Shown piece by piece: positions 8,728-18,900 of a stretch of 38,503 nucleotides of DNA. Position numbers and translations under genes: made by a program. The stretch's first letter is position 1. The number at the start of each line of letters is the position of its first letter. The notes under the pieces are model-generated. The model made no database searches and had not been told where the DNA came from. It saw only the letters and a list, made by a program, of their open reading frames with translations. This DNA is from Thermoguttaceae bacterium (GTDB taxonomy: Bacteria; Planctomycetota; Planctomycetia; Pirellulales; Thermoguttaceae), in assembly GCA_017405595.1 (NCBI GenBank), contig JAFRAC010000027.1, forward strand, positions 1 to 38,503, in the 5' to 3' direction.

Positions 8728-9186
8728 ATGTTCTATAAAGCCGTTTTGATGATCGTTTTTTCGTTTGCCGTCGGTTTGGTCGGATGCCGTTCCTGCTGGG
8801 GACCGTACGACTACTGCCAGCCGACGTTCGTTCCCGAAGCGGGCGATGAGTGCATGGGTGCCCTCTACCGAAACGGCTCGATTCTCGGCGGTATGGAACG
8901 CCGCGGCAACTGCAGCAGCTGCGAGGCCTGTTCGGGCGGAGTTTCCGGCTATAACGCCGGTTACGGCTACACCGAAGGATACGAAACCTCGTACGACGGC
9001 GCTTATGTCGAGCAGGAAGGAAGTTATTCCGGAGGCGAAGGGTACTCCGAAGCGGGCGCGACCGAACCGCTTCCGAACAGCGGCGCCGCGCCGACCGAAA
9101 CGATCCCCACCCCGGCTCCGCAGAGCAGCGGCAAAGGTTCGATCCGGGACTATCTTCCCGACCCGGCACTGGGCGGCGACATCTGA
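8728..9186 (+). CDS. Small secreted lipoprotein of unknown function
   Basis: This is a 152-residue predicted lipoprotein. The N-terminus MFYKAVLMIVFSFAVGLVGC is a signal peptide ending in a lipobox (LVGC), so Cys20 would be lipidated. I chose the ATG at 8728 over an upstream in-frame start because only this one places the signal peptide at the N-terminus, and GGAG lies 7 nt before it. The mature part begins RSCWGPYDYCQPTF and contains six more cysteines (CMGA, CSSCEAC). A Gly/Tyr/Glu-rich low-complexity middle (GYNAGYGYTEGYETSYDGAY) and a Pro/Ser-rich tail ending RDYLPDPALGGDI follow. The pattern resembles short envelope lipoproteins of planctomycetes, but I do not recognise a family with a known role. 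A strong terminator follows directly. Confidence 0.72.
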   Translation: MFYKAVLMIVFSFAVGLVGCRSCWGPYDYCQPTFVPEAGDECMGALYRNGSILGGMERRGNCSSCEACSGGVSGYNAGYGYTEGYETSYDGAYVEQEGSYSGGEGYSEAGATEPLPNSGAAPTETIPTPAPQSSGKGSIRDYLPDPALGGDI

Positions 9187-9242
9187 CGCGCAAAGGGCGG
9201 CAAACTTCACGACATACTCTCTCCGCGATCGCGGATTTCTGA

Positions 9243-9280
9243 GCCCGAAAAGCCGAGATGCTTTTCGGGCTTCGTTTTTT
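9243..9280 (+). terminator. Rho-independent terminator after the lipoprotein gene
   Basis: GCCCGAAAAG (9243-9252) and CTTTTCGGGC (9261-9270) form a perfect 10-bp stem with an 8-nt loop, followed by TTCGTTTTTT. It closes the plus-strand transcript and faces the convergent AbiE-like toxin gene. Confidence 0.9.
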
Positions 9281-9311
9281 GGTGCGGTGCGAAGCGCCCT
9301 GATGTTCTTAT

Positions 9312-10223
9312 TCAGTCAAAGATATCAAGGTCGATTATTTTCGACAGGACGCTAATGGCATTTGTATAGGGAACATTTTTGAAAAGAAATCGTCTCGTCA
9401 GCTGGTTGTAGTCCTGCATGAAATATCTTTTGGAAACAATCTGAGCTAACGTATTCTTGACGCTGCATTCCGGTCTGGCTGACAGGGCGAGTTTAAGCCC
9501 CATACGCAAAACTCGAACCTCTTTAGCAAGTTCTCCCAGCCCACTCATTTCGATTTGAGGATAGAGACAATAAAGATCGTAAATATGCCGCGAGTTTCTG
9601 GTGATTTCCCCGCGAAGGTAATAATCACACAAAGCGAAAACCTTGTCGACAAAGGTTCTTTCGAGTGTCTGAACAGAAACCGGGAAGGGTTCCAAGTTGA
9701 ATTGGCCGATTGTCTTTTGATCTCTTTTCTTTTTCAGGTAATCTGTGATGTAGGTTGCGGCGGATTTTTCCTGGACAGGGTAGGTTGCAGAAAATTGGGA
9801 GAGTTCGACGATAATCTTGCTTTCAACGGTCGTGTCATCCGAAAGCCGGCCATACTCGATAACCGCAGAGTTGAATACTCGATTTGAACGAAACTCGTCT
9901 TTAAGAATACAACGGCCAAAACCGTTTTCCTGACAGATATGCCTTACGGCCAGATTGGTGTCTTTACGCTGTTTTTGAGTCGGCCTGTTTTTTCCGTCGC
10001 CGAATGAAATGTCGACATCTTCGGAGAAACGCTGAATAACCTGGAAGCACTTGGAAAGAGCGGTTCCCCCCTTGAACACGATGGAAGGAACATTTTCGAC
10101 AATGCGCTTGAGAATGCAAGTGACGTAGTAGTCTTTTTCGATAATGCTGGGAACCAGTTCAAAAGCCTCGCTCGTCTCGTCGATGAGTTCCCGGAATCGA
10201 GATTTGTCTTCATGCAAAAGCAT
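9312..10223 (-). CDS. AbiEii-type nucleotidyltransferase toxin (module 1)
   Basis: This 303-residue protein belongs to the AbiEii/AbiGii nucleotidyltransferase family, the toxin half of type IV AbiE systems. Some such systems give abortive phage resistance; characterised relatives modify tRNA. The nucleotidyltransferase motif is IVFKGGTALSKCF followed by RFSEDVDISF, giving the GG[ST] and D-x-D metal-binding signature (about residues 49-75). Later conserved elements are TFVDKVFALCDYY and SRHIYDLYCL. I start at the ATG at 10223 (MLLHEDKSRF), which overlaps the antitoxin gene by 14 nt; an earlier in-frame start at 10277 would overlap it by 68 nt. The paralogue at 20231 begins in exactly the same way (MNLHEN) with the same overlap. 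The gene is visibly AT-richer than the neighbouring secA/dnaA regions, suggesting horizontal acquisition. Confidence 0.87.
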   Translation of the reverse strand: MLLHEDKSRFRELIDETSEAFELVPSIIEKDYYVTCILKRIVENVPSIVFKGGTALSKCFQVIQRFSEDVDISFGDGKNRPTQKQRKDTNLAVRHICQENGFGRCILKDEFRSNRVFNSAVIEYGRLSDDTTVESKIIVELSQFSATYPVQEKSAATYITDYLKKKRDQKTIGQFNLEPFPVSVQTLERTFVDKVFALCDYYLRGEITRNSRHIYDLYCLYPQIEMSGLGELAKEVRVLRMGLKLALSARPECSVKNTLAQIVSKRYFMQDYNQLTRRFLFKNVPYTNAISVLSKIIDLDIFD

Positions 10224-10812
10224 TGAACAATCCTGTTTTTCGAAGTTTGGACAGGGTGTCTTTGGGATACGCCCCAATGAGTTTGGATACCAGCGATTTT
10301 GTTATCCGCTTCTTTTTAATGAACTGAGAAAGCGTTTCAACGTCTTCTTTTTGGAACGACGCTAAAGCTGTTCCTTCAACCACGTTGAGCAGCTGAAGAG
10401 CGGAGAGATTCCGATTTGTAATCTTAACACGCGGAGGGAGAAGTAAAAACCGGTAAACACCGATTTTAACGCGCCGGCTTCGGGTGACGGCGTTCGTCGT
10501 GATCTCGGTAATGAATGGAACCTGCGTTGAGAGGCCGAGTCGGTTTTGAAGATTCGCACCGGAATAGAAACCGAAAGGTTTCGCGTTTTTCCGAATATAC
10601 TTCTTATCGCTTACCAAAAGCGGGGAGAGTTTGGCATTCCCTTTGGGAAAGTAATAGACCCCCTTCATATACCGCTTGATCTCTCCGCGTTTGACCATCC
10701 GGGATATCTCCGAAAGGATATAACTGCGGGTAAGACCGTCGAACCGGATCTCGTCAATGAAGATCGGTTGATTGACACCGTATCTTTCTTGCAATCGCTC
10801 TTTCAAATTCAT
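10210..10812 (-). CDS. AbiEi-like/DUF6088 antitoxin (module 1)
   Basis: This 200-residue protein is the upstream partner of an AbiEii toxin, as expected for an AbiEi-type antitoxin and autorepressor. The N-terminal part (MNLKERLQERYGVNQPIF to GVYYFPKG) reads as a winged helix, with SYILSEISRMVKRGEIKRY as the recognition region. The C-terminal half carries GFYSGANLQNRLGLSTQ, the segment ITEITTNAVTRSRRVKIG and the LLLPPRV strand, typical of DUF6088. The start at 10812 is chosen because AGGAGG ends 7 nt before it; in-frame ATGs at 10818 and further upstream lie on or before that site. The promoter at 10832-10859 also rules out much longer forms. The stop overlaps the toxin start by 14 nt. It aligns along its length with the protein at 20218-20832. 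Confidence 0.83.
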   Translation of the reverse strand: MNLKERLQERYGVNQPIFIDEIRFDGLTRSYILSEISRMVKRGEIKRYMKGVYYFPKGNAKLSPLLVSDKKYIRKNAKPFGFYSGANLQNRLGLSTQVPFITEITTNAVTRSRRVKIGVYRFLLLPPRVKITNRNLSALQLLNVVEGTALASFQKEDVETLSQFIKKKRITKSLVSKLIGAYPKDTLSKLRKTGLFNAFA

Positions 10813-10831
10813 TCCCATACCTCCTGTTTCG

Positions 10832-10859
10832 ATTGTAGCCAAAGATGAAATCCTGTCAA
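10832..10859 (-). promoter_or_regulatory. Consensus sigma-70 promoter of AbiE-like module 1
   Basis: On the minus strand, TTGACA (10854-10859) is followed after 16 nt by TACAAT (10832-10837). The match is 6/6 and 5/6. The expected start of transcription is about 13-15 nt upstream of the antitoxin ATG. AbiEi proteins usually repress their own promoter; no convincing inverted-repeat operator was identified. Confidence 0.75.
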
Positions 10860-10869
10860 TAACTTTGCA

Positions 10870-11096
10870 TTAAAAGATAGAAAAAGCACTTGTTTTTAGC
10901 GCTTATCTGAAAAAATCCATTCGAAGCGGTTTATGAAGGTTTAACGGATTGTTGAGATGGAATAAGCCGGCGACCCGATCGCAGAACCGGGACTCGGGAA
11001 ACTGAGCGGGGTTTTATTGGGGGTTGGGCATTGCCGCTCAGGGCGGCGGGAAGGCGTTCCGCCGTTCACCCGCGCCTGATGCGGGGGCAAAACCTA
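10870..11096. other. Intergenic stretch between module 1 and the PH-domain gene, with an inverted repeat
   Basis: No gene is supported here. CTGAGCGG (11002-11009) pairs with CCGCTCAG (11034-11041) across 24 nt. The next segment (about 11041-11085, GGCGGGAAGGCGTTCCGCC) resembles a hairpin-forming segment after secA (15717-15742), suggesting a degenerate intergenic repeat family. Structured RNA is possible, but no known RNA family was recognised. Confidence 0.35.
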
Positions 11097-11125
11097 TTGA
11101 AGGGATAGTTTCTTTGCTCTATAAT
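11097..11125 (+). promoter_or_regulatory. Sigma-70-like promoter for the PH-domain gene
   Basis: TTGAAG (11097-11102) is followed after 17 nt by TATAAT (11120-11125), a perfect -10. It is followed by a leader of about 50 nt and a GGAGGA ribosome site before the ATG at 11185. It may also serve secA downstream. Confidence 0.65.
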
Positions 11126-11184
11126 ATATAGGGTTTTTTCGGATTGTCCGGAATAAACCGCTGTCATTTTTCACGGAGGAGTCG

Positions 11185-11856
11185 ATGCCGCAAGGAAACA
11201 GTACCCCCGATAACAGCCCGAACGGGACTCAGGCTTCCCCCGCTCCCGGTCTTCAGATCGGCGAGGCGCAGGTCTCGGTGCCCGACACCAAACCGTCCGA
11301 AGTTCCCCCCGTTCCGAAATGGACCGGCTGCCGCTACGCCGCGAAAGCGTTCCGCTTCCGGGCGCTCTGCCTCTTTCTTCTGTCGGCGGGCGTTCTTGCC
11401 GGCGGCCTCTTCGCCGCCAACCGGGTGCCGGAGAGCTACCGCACGTGGGTTTGGGGCGCTTCGATTCTGCTGGTCGCGATAAGCTGGATCTGGCTCTTGG
11501 CGGTTCTTCTCTATCGCCACTGGACAATCTCTTACCGGCTCGACCACGAACGGCTTCTTGTTAAACGCGGGCTGTTCCTGCAGACGACCGATTCGATTCT
11601 GATCGCCCAGATCAACGACATCAAAAAGGTGCAGACCCTTGCCGACCGCCTTTTTAACGGCGGCGTCGGAACGGTGGTGATCTATTCGAGCGATTCGACC
11701 GACAATGTCCTCCGCTTAAACGCGGTCGATAAGCCTTCCGAAGCGTTCGAGGCGATCGACTCGCTCCGCAAGGATTATGTCCGCCGCCGCGGAATCAAAT
11801 CTTTCTCGACCGGCGATTCCGGTCTCGACGACGGTTCCCTCGGCATCTTCCATTAA
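11185..11856 (+). CDS. Membrane protein with bacterial PH domain (bPH2/YdbS-YdbT type)
   Basis: This is a 223-residue protein. A disordered Pro/Ser-rich N-terminus (about 1-50) is followed by two hydrophobic helices (ALCLFLLSAGVLAGGLF, then WGASILLVAISWIWLLAVLL). The bPH2 domain (about residues 110-195) begins RHWTISYRLDHERLLVKRGL, with the typical interior IAQINDIKKVQTLADRLFNGG and GTVVIYSS. The domain family is a pleckstrin-like fold that packs on the inner membrane; no catalytic role is implied. GGAGG lies 5-6 nt before the ATG. A Lys/Arg-rich stretch (RKDYVRRRGIKSF) and a short tail end the protein. It is followed by secA after 80 nt in the same direction, so co-transcription with the secretion ATPase is possible. 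The specific function is unknown. Confidence 0.82.
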   Translation: MPQGNSTPDNSPNGTQASPAPGLQIGEAQVSVPDTKPSEVPPVPKWTGCRYAAKAFRFRALCLFLLSAGVLAGGLFAANRVPESYRTWVWGASILLVAISWIWLLAVLLYRHWTISYRLDHERLLVKRGLFLQTTDSILIAQINDIKKVQTLADRLFNGGVGTVVIYSSDSTDNVLRLNAVDKPSEAFEAIDSLRKDYVRRRGIKSFSTGDSGLDDGSLGIFH

Positions 11857-11936
11857 CGAAGGGCAGGGCGTTTTCGCCCGTGCCGTCAAAATCAGAAAAC
11901 AGTATTACAGCCGCAGTCGTATAGCAAATATCAGAT

Positions 11937-14900
11937 ATGGAACTTGAACAGTTTTTTAGTAAAATTTCCGATTTCTTCAGCCTGATCACAAGGAAGATCG
12001 AAGGGGCGATCACCGGTATTTTCGGTTCGTCGAACGAACGGTATTTGAGCAAGCTCTGGCCGCGGGTCGAAAAGATCAATAAGCTCGAGAGCCGGTATCA
12101 GGCCATGTCCGATGACGAGCTCAAAAACCAGACCGCGCTTTTCCGCGAACGTCTCAGCAAGGGGGAAACGCTCGACGACCTTCTCGAAGAGGCGTTTGCG
12201 GTCTGCCGCGAGGCGAGCCGCCGCGTGTTGGGGCTTCGTCATTACGATGTGCAGCTGATCGGGGGGATGGTGCTGCACAACGGCGCGATCGCCGAAATGA
12301 TGACGGGGGAAGGGAAAACCCTTGTTGCAACACTGCCGGCGTACCTGAACGCCCTCGAAGGGAAGGGGGTTCATGTTGTTACGGTAAACGATTACCTTGC
12401 CCGCCGCGATATGGAATGGATGGGGCCGCTCTACATGTCGCTCGGCCTGACGGTCGGCAATATTCAGAGCAATATGTCGACGCTCGACCGGCAGGCGGCG
12501 TATTCGTGCGACATCACTTACGGAACGAACAACGAGTTCGGGTTCGATTATCTGCGCGACAACATGCGTCCCGCGCGCCGGGGCGATACGCAGTACGACC
12601 CCGAACATCAGCAGTCGCAGGGGCCGCTGCATTACGCGATCGTCGACGAGGTCGATAACATCCTGATCGACGAGGCCCGTACCCCGCTCATCATTTCCGG
12701 CCCGTCCGAAGATGACGTCACGAAGTACAGCAAAGCCGACGCGGTGGCGCGGCAGCTTGTCAAGGACGAAGATTTTGAGGTCAACGAAAAAGACCACACC
12801 ACCAACCTGACCGATATCGGTGTCCGTCACGCCGAAAAAATCGCCGGGGTCGAGAGTTTCTACACACCGGGGAATATGCATTGGCCCCACTTAATCGATA
12901 ACGCGCTCAAGGCGCATTATCTGTATAAACTCAACGTCAACTACGTCATCAAAAACGGCGAAATCATTATCGTCGACGAGTTTACCGGGCGCCTGATGGA
13001 AGGGCGCAACTGGAGCGACGGCCTTCATCAGGCGGTCGAGGCCAAAGAGGGTGTGCGCGTCAAAAAAGAGAATCAGACCCTCGCTACGATCACGCTGCAG
13101 AACTTCTTTAAGATGTACGACAAGCTCGCCGGTATGACGGGGACCGCTTCGACCGAAGCCACCGAGTTCTGGAAGATCTACAAACTCGATGTTGTGACGA
13201 TTCCGACGAACCGGCCGGTTATCCGGAAAGAACAGCAGGACAAAATCTACAAGTCCGAAAAAGAGAAATACGACGCCATTGTCAGCGAGATCGAGTCTGT
13301 CCATAAGTGGGATATTCTCCGGCTCAACGATGAGAACGAATACTGGGGAACCGTCGCCGGGCAGACCGACGACGCTGTCGATTTCATTCCGAAAGGGAAA
13401 AAGGAACCGCAGAAAGTTCCGCGCAGCAGCATTAAAGAAATCCGCCTGCACGGATGCCCGATTCTGGTCGGTACCACGTCGATTCAGAAAAGCGAGCTGA
13501 TCAGCGACAAGCTCACGCGGAAAGGAATCAAACACCAGGTTCTAAACGCGAAACCGGAAAACGTCGGCCGCGAAGCCGAGATTATCGCGCAGGCGGGGCG
13601 CCTGGGCGCGGTGACGATCGCCACCAATATGGCGGGCCGCGGAACCGACATTATCCTCGGCGGGAACCCCGAAACCCTGGCTTGGTCGATCTTCCAGAAC
13701 AAATACCCGACCCGTCTTGACGTGCCGCGCGACGAGTGGAATGCGATGGTTCAGCAGATCGAGGAGCGCGAGCAGATGAAGGCCGAAGGTGAGCGCGTGC
13801 GCGAACTCGGCGGGCTTCATATCATCGGCACCGAACGGCACGAGGCGCGCCGGATCGACAAACAGCTGATCGGCCGGAGCGGCCGCCAGGGGGATCCGGG
13901 CGAGTCGCGTTTCTTCCTTTCCCTTGAAGATGATCTCGTGCGGATCTTTGCCGGCGACTGGGTCAAGAACATTCTGACCAAACTCGGCATGGAAGACGGG
14001 CAGGCGATCGAAAACGGCATGGTCACGCGCCGGATCGAAGGGGCGCAGAAGAAAGTCGAGGAACGGAACTTCGAGACGCGGAAAAGCCTGCTCGACTACG
14101 ACGAAGTGATGGACGTTCAGCGCAAACGCGTCTACTCTTACCGCCAGCGGATCCTCGACGACGGCAATACGCGGAAATTTATCGAAGAGATGGTCAACGA
14201 CCTGATCGACAAGCAGCTCGGCCAGTTCTTTGATTCCAATTACGGCCCGCGCACCTTTGCCGCGTACGCCTCGAAAACCGAACAGTTCGGCGTGGAATTC
14301 GAGCCCCGCCAATTCCGTTCGATGTCCTTCAAGGAGGCGGTCGATTACGCTCGCGACTATGCCCGCCGGATGGCCGAAACACAAGTGTTCGACGCCATTG
14401 AAGAGAACCTTTCCACCGATGTTCCCGAAGAGGAATGGAACTGGCAGGCGCTCACCAAAACCGTGAACTACCGCTGGAAAGCCGCGCTGCGCGATAACGA
14501 ACTGCGGAAAATCGGCCGCGACGAGGTCGCGCAGTTCCTCATCAAAAAATCGTCGGAATATATCGACCGTGTCGATCTTTCCCGTGTCGAAAATGTTCTC
14601 GATCCCGATTACGGCATTCGGTCGGCGTGTTACTGGGTCAAGGTCATGTTCGGCGCCGAGATCGATCCCGAAGCTTTCAAGGGACTCGAGCCGGAACAGT
14701 TCATCGAAAAAATCCGCGCGCTGGTTTTTGACCGGTACCGCGAAAAAGAAGCCATGTTCCCGGTCATGACCGCGCTTCTGCATTACACCATCTACGACGA
14801 AAGCGGCCGCCATCTGAACCGGGACGGGCTCATCGAGTGGGCGAAACACCGGTTCGGCGTCGATTTGCCCGCCGACGAGCTGAAAAACAAACAGCGCCGC

Positions 14901-15704
14901 GAAATCGAGCAGGATCTGTTCGAAATCAGCAGGAAGGCTTCTGAGGGGATTCATGCCGATTTCGACGAGCTGAAGAGCCGTATCGCCAAAATCTTCGCGA
15001 ATCAGGAAGTCGATATCGAAAAGATCGAACGGGTTCGTGAAGAGAAAATCCGCCGGAACGAAAAAATCACCCTCGACGACCGGATCGCGCTCAAAAAAGA
15101 GGATCCCGATCTTGACGCGCTCTGCGGCTGGATGAACGGGCGGTTCGAGACTTCTTTCACCCCGGCGGAAATTTGCGATTGGGACGTGCTCCATCTCGAA
15201 AACCGGCTCGAGTCGGCGATCGAGGATAAATACAATCCTGAAATCCGGCGCGCTGAGCGCCAGATCATTCTCGGTTTCCTCGATTCGGCGTGGAAAGAGC
15301 ATCTCCTGGTGATGGATCACCTCAAATCGAGCGTCGGGTTCCGCGGCTACGCCCAGTCCGACCCGAAAGTCGAGTACAAGCGCGAGGGGATGGAAGCTTT
15401 CGAGAAGATGTGGAACAGCATTTTCGAGCGCGTGGTCAACACCCTTTACCGCGCCGAAAACCTGAACGAACGGTTCCTCAATTCCGTGTGGGTCGAAACC
15501 GAAGCTTCCCACGAAACGTATGCCGCGCCCGCGGCGTCGGCGCCCGGCGGCGATATCCAGAGCCAGCAGCAGGCGGCGATCGACGCGTCGAAGAACAATA
15601 AAACACAGACGATCCGAAACAAGACCGAACGGATCGGCCCGAACGACCCGTGCCCCTGCGGCAGCGGCAAGAAGTATAAGAAGTGCTGCGGAAAGAAACA
15701 CTAG
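11937..15704 (+). CDS. secA: Preprotein translocase ATPase SecA (long planctomycete-type form)
   Basis: SecA is the motor of Sec export at the inner membrane. Here it has 1255 residues, against about 840-930 in most bacteria. Walker A is [16 protein letters not shown] (near 120-135). The DEAD-box equivalent is [19 protein letters not shown] (near 236-254). The second nucleotide-binding fold shows [17 protein letters not shown] and [20 protein letters not shown]. The scaffold ends with [20 protein letters not shown] and [16 protein letters not shown]. The C-terminus is a SEC-C zinc motif, [13 protein letters not shown]. Extra sequence occurs at about 454-506 ([20 protein letters not shown] onward), before [11 protein letters not shown], and as roughly 300 residues of charged helical sequence between about 760 and 1080. 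No clear Shine-Dalgarno precedes the ATG at 11937. A short GGGCG-TTTT-CGCCC hairpin lies upstream at 11866-11879. Confidence 0.97.
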   Translation: MELEQFFSKISDFFSLITRKIEGAITGIFGSSNERYLSKLWPRVEKINKLESRYQAMSDDELKNQTALFRERLSKGETLDDLLEEAFAVCREASRRVLGLRHYDVQLIGGMVLHNGAIAEMMTGEGKTLVATLPAYLNALEGKGVHVVTVNDYLARRDMEWMGPLYMSLGLTVGNIQSNMSTLDRQAAYSCDITYGTNNEFGFDYLRDNMRPARRGDTQYDPEHQQSQGPLHYAIVDEVDNILIDEARTPLIISGPSEDDVTKYSKADAVARQLVKDEDFEVNEKDHTTNLTDIGVRHAEKIAGVESFYTPGNMHWPHLIDNALKAHYLYKLNVNYVIKNGEIIIVDEFTGRLMEGRNWSDGLHQAVEAKEGVRVKKENQTLATITLQNFFKMYDKLAGMTGTASTEATEFWKIYKLDVVTIPTNRPVIRKEQQDKIYKSEKEKYDAIVSEIESVHKWDILRLNDENEYWGTVAGQTDDAVDFIPKGKKEPQKVPRSSIKEIRLHGCPILVGTTSIQKSELISDKLTRKGIKHQVLNAKPENVGREAEIIAQAGRLGAVTIATNMAGRGTDIILGGNPETLAWSIFQNKYPTRLDVPRDEWNAMVQQIEEREQMKAEGERVRELGGLHIIGTERHEARRIDKQLIGRSGRQGDPGESRFFLSLEDDLVRIFAGDWVKNILTKLGMEDGQAIENGMVTRRIEGAQKKVEERNFETRKSLLDYDEVMDVQRKRVYSYRQRILDDGNTRKFIEEMVNDLIDKQLGQFFDSNYGPRTFAAYASKTEQFGVEFEPRQFRSMSFKEAVDYARDYARRMAETQVFDAIEENLSTDVPEEEWNWQALTKTVNYRWKAALRDNELRKIGRDEVAQFLIKKSSEYIDRVDLSRVENVLDPDYGIRSACYWVKVMFGAEIDPEAFKGLEPEQFIEKIRALVFDRYREKEAMFPVMTALLHYTIYDESGRHLNRDGLIEWAKHRFGVDLPADELKNKQRREIEQDLFEISRKASEGIHADFDELKSRIAKIFANQEVDIEKIERVREEKIRRNEKITLDDRIALKKEDPDLDALCGWMNGRFETSFTPAEICDWDVLHLENRLESAIEDKYNPEIRRAERQIILGFLDSAWKEHLLVMDHLKSSVGFRGYAQSDPKVEYKREGMEAFEKMWNSIFERVVNTLYRAENLNERFLNSVWVETEASHETYAAPAASAPGGDIQSQQQAAIDASKNNKTQTIRNKTERIGPNDPCPCGSGKKYKKCCGKKH

Positions 15705-15987
15705 CGGGGGTTAAGGGCGGGAAGGCGCTTCGCTGTTCCCGCGAGGCGGTATTTCGGGTTTCTGGGGTTATCGGGCTGAAATCCCCCGACTGAAGTCGGG
15801 GGCGATTTAAATGAGTGTTTCAGCTTATCGAAGGCGGCGGGGTTCCTCCCCCCCGACTAAAGTCGAGGGATCCCTTCGCCGCCGCGTAACCGAAGGGCTG
15901 TTGAGCAGGAGAGCATGGAGTTGTCCGCGCAAGCGGTAGAGCAGCGGGGGCTGCCCCGCCTGTCCTGCGGGTTTTGGGGGTAAATGT
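15705..15987. repeat. Intergenic palindromic elements between secA and polA
   Basis: No gene is supported. The gap is full of GC hairpins. GCGGGAA/TTCCCGC occurs at 15717-15742, just after secA. A near-perfect palindrome CCCCCGACT-GA-AGTCGGGGG occurs at 15783-15802. A variant of it, CCCCCGACT-AA-AGTCGAGGG, occurs at 15850-15869. A GCGGGG/CCCCGC hairpin lies near 15944-15960. The two GACT-AGTC units look like copies of one REP-like element. The first hairpin may end the secA transcript but has no T-run. Confidence 0.6.
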
Positions 15988-18900
15988 ATGCTCGATCTCA
16001 CGGGAAAGAAGACGGTTGTTCTCGACGCGCACGGGATTATTTATCAGGTCTTTCACACCATGCGCGAGATGTCCGGTCCGAAAGGGCAGCCGACCGGTGC
16101 GGCGTACGGCTTTACGCGCGATGTGATCAACATCCTTCTCAAATTTGAGCCCGACGAAATCTTCTGCGCGTTCGATATGCCGGGCAAGACGTTCCGGCAC
16201 GAGATTTACGCACCGTATAAGGCGAACCGCCCCCCGATGCCCGACGACCTGCGGCCGCAGATGGTCTTTGTGCGGCACATCGTCGACGCGCTCGGAATAC
16301 CGCGGCTCGAAAAAGACCTTTACGAGGCTGACGATATTCTGGCAACGGTCGCGCGCCTGGCGGCGGAAGCCGGGGGGAATGCGCTGCTGATCACGTCCGA
16401 TAAAGACGCCCGCCAGCTGATTTCCGATTCGGTCCTGCTCTACAACCTCCGTAAAGAGGAAATCTACGATGCCGATGCGCTGCAGAAAGACTGGGGGATT
16501 CGTCCCGGCCAGGTGGTCGATTTTCAGACGATGGTCGGCGACTCGACCGATAATGTGCCGGGTATCCCTCTCATCGGCCCGAAAAGCGCCGGCGCCCTTT
16601 TGAACCAATACGGTTCCCTCGAAGAGATCCTTGCCCATGCCGGCGAGATTAAGGGGAAGAAGGGGGAAAACATCGCCGCCGCGCGCGAAAGTGTCGGTTT
16701 AACACGCTCACTGGTGAAACTCGACGACCGCGTCCCGATTGAAATTGACTGGGAACAGGGGAAACCCCGCGGCATCGACGCCGACCGGCTTCATGAACTC
16801 TTTCTTGAACTGGGGTTCCGTTCTCTTCTGCCGCAGATCACCAAACTTGCCGACCGGTTCGGTACCCGGACCATCGAGCCGGACAGATCGCTGGAAAGTG
16901 TTTTTTCGCTTTCTGAAACGGAAGCCAAACATCAGGATACCCCGGTCTCGGTCGGGAAGGGGAGCGCCGGCCTTTCGGCGAAAACTCCTTCGCTCTTCGA
17001 CGACGAGGAACCAAACCGGGAAGAACCCGGCCCGGAACCGGCGGGCGATGCGTCGGAAAGCCGCACCGTTAACACCGGTATGACACTCGCCGAAGAGAAC
17101 CGGCCGGTTACCGACCGGCTCTTTCACGCGCTTGGCGGGACCGCGGCTGTGGATTATCCCGAAATCGACACCGAACCGGCGTTTCCCGCCGAGCCGCAAT
17201 ACGAACTGGTCGATACTCCCGAAGCGTTTGACCGGCTCATGGCGCGGCTCGAGAGCGTGCCGGTTCTGTGTCTCGATCTCGAAACGGTCGACCGGCTCCG
17301 CGAGCCGAAAGCGCGCCCCCGATTCGCGCTCATCGCGGGATTTGCGCTCTGTTTCGAGGCGAACCGTGCGTATTACATCGCGCTGCGCGGGCCCGCCGGG
17401 GCTCCGGTTCTTCCCGAACAGGAGATCCTCGACCGGCTTCGTCCGATCCTGGAATCGGAATCGGTGAAGAAGATCGGGCAGAACATCAAATATGATACCA
17501 TCGTATTGCGCAACTACGGCATTCGGCTTGCCGGAATCCTTTTCGATACCATGGTCGCCGACTACCTTCTCCGTGCGGGGGAACAGCGCCACAACATGGA
17601 CGAGCTGGCGGAACATTATCTCGGCCACAAAACGATCAGAATCGGCGAACTGATCGGAAAAGGGAAAAGTCAGAAGATGATCGACGAGGTGCCAACCGCC
17701 GACGTGGCGCGTTACGCCGGGGAAGACGCGCTGGTGCCGTGGTATCTCTACCCGATTCTGCTGGCCGGCCTGCGCCGGCAGCCGGCGCTCCTGCGGCTCA
17801 TGTCGGAACTGGAGATTCCTCTCATTTCGGTGCTGGTCGAGATGGAAACCAACGGGATCGCCATTGATCCGGCGCAATTCGAGGGGCTCCGCGGCGTCTT
17901 TTCCGCGCGTTTGAGCTCGATCGTCGATGAAATTAACGCGATTGTGAAACGGGACGCGCCCGATTCCGCGTTTGCGGACGGGTTTAACCTGAACTCGCCG
18001 AAACAGCTTCAGCAGCTTCTCTTTGAGGACTTGAAACTGCCGGTCATCAAAAAGACGAAAACAGGCCTGAGCACCGATGTCAGCGTGCTGGAAGAACTCG
18101 CCGCACGCGGCTTTGAGCTTCCCGCGAAAATCATGCAGCACCGGACACTGACCAAGCTGATCGGCACCTACGTTGAACCAATTCCGCGTCTGGTTCATCC
18201 GATCACCGGCCGCATTCACGCTTCGTTTAACCAGGCTGTTGCCGAAACAGGCCGGCTCAGTTCGAGCGACCCGAACCTGCAGAATATTCCGGTCCGTTCC
18301 GAAGAGGGGAAAGAGATCCGGCGCGGTTTTGTTCCCGATAAACGGCTCGGGTTCGATACCTTCGTTTCGTGTGACTACAGCCAGGTCGAGCTGCGCGTGC
18401 TGGCGCATTTTTCGAAAGATCCGAATCTGATGAAAGCGTATCAGGACGATCTTGACATTCACGCGGCGGTGGCCGCGCAGATTTTCGGTGTGCCGATCGC
18501 CGACGTGACTTCGGAACAGCGCCGAAAAGCGAAAGCTGTTAACTTTGGGCTCGCCTACGGGCAGACGGCGTTCGGACTGGCCAAATCGCTCGGAATCTCG
18601 CAGGGGGAAGCCGCGGAGTATATCAGCGGCTTTTTCGCGACCTATTCCGGTATCCGCGACTTCTTCGGCCGTGTGCTCGCCGAAGCCGCCCAAAACGGTT
18701 ATGTGACGACTCTGCTCGGCCGCCGCCGCGCCATCGAAGGGGTACGGCCTGACCGCGGCGAGGGAAAACCGCTCAACATGCCGGAACGAACCGCGATTAA
18801 CACGGTCATTCAAGGGTCCGCCGCCGACCTGATGAAAGCGGCGATGGTCAATGTCGCCCGGCGCCTGGCCGATTGGAACAAGGGGTACACAAACGGGCCG

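Noticed and set aside
9281..11096. Target-site duplications or transposase around AbiE-like module 1
   Set aside because: No matching short direct repeats at the edges and no integrase or transposase gene were found, so a defined mobile-element boundary is not supported.
10870..11096. Structured RNA such as RNase P, SRP or 6S RNA
   Set aside because: Hairpins are present but none of the conserved core sequences of those RNAs could be recognised.
13542..15701. Long open frame antisense to secA
   Set aside because: Shadow frame of an unmistakable SecA; no recognisable domain.
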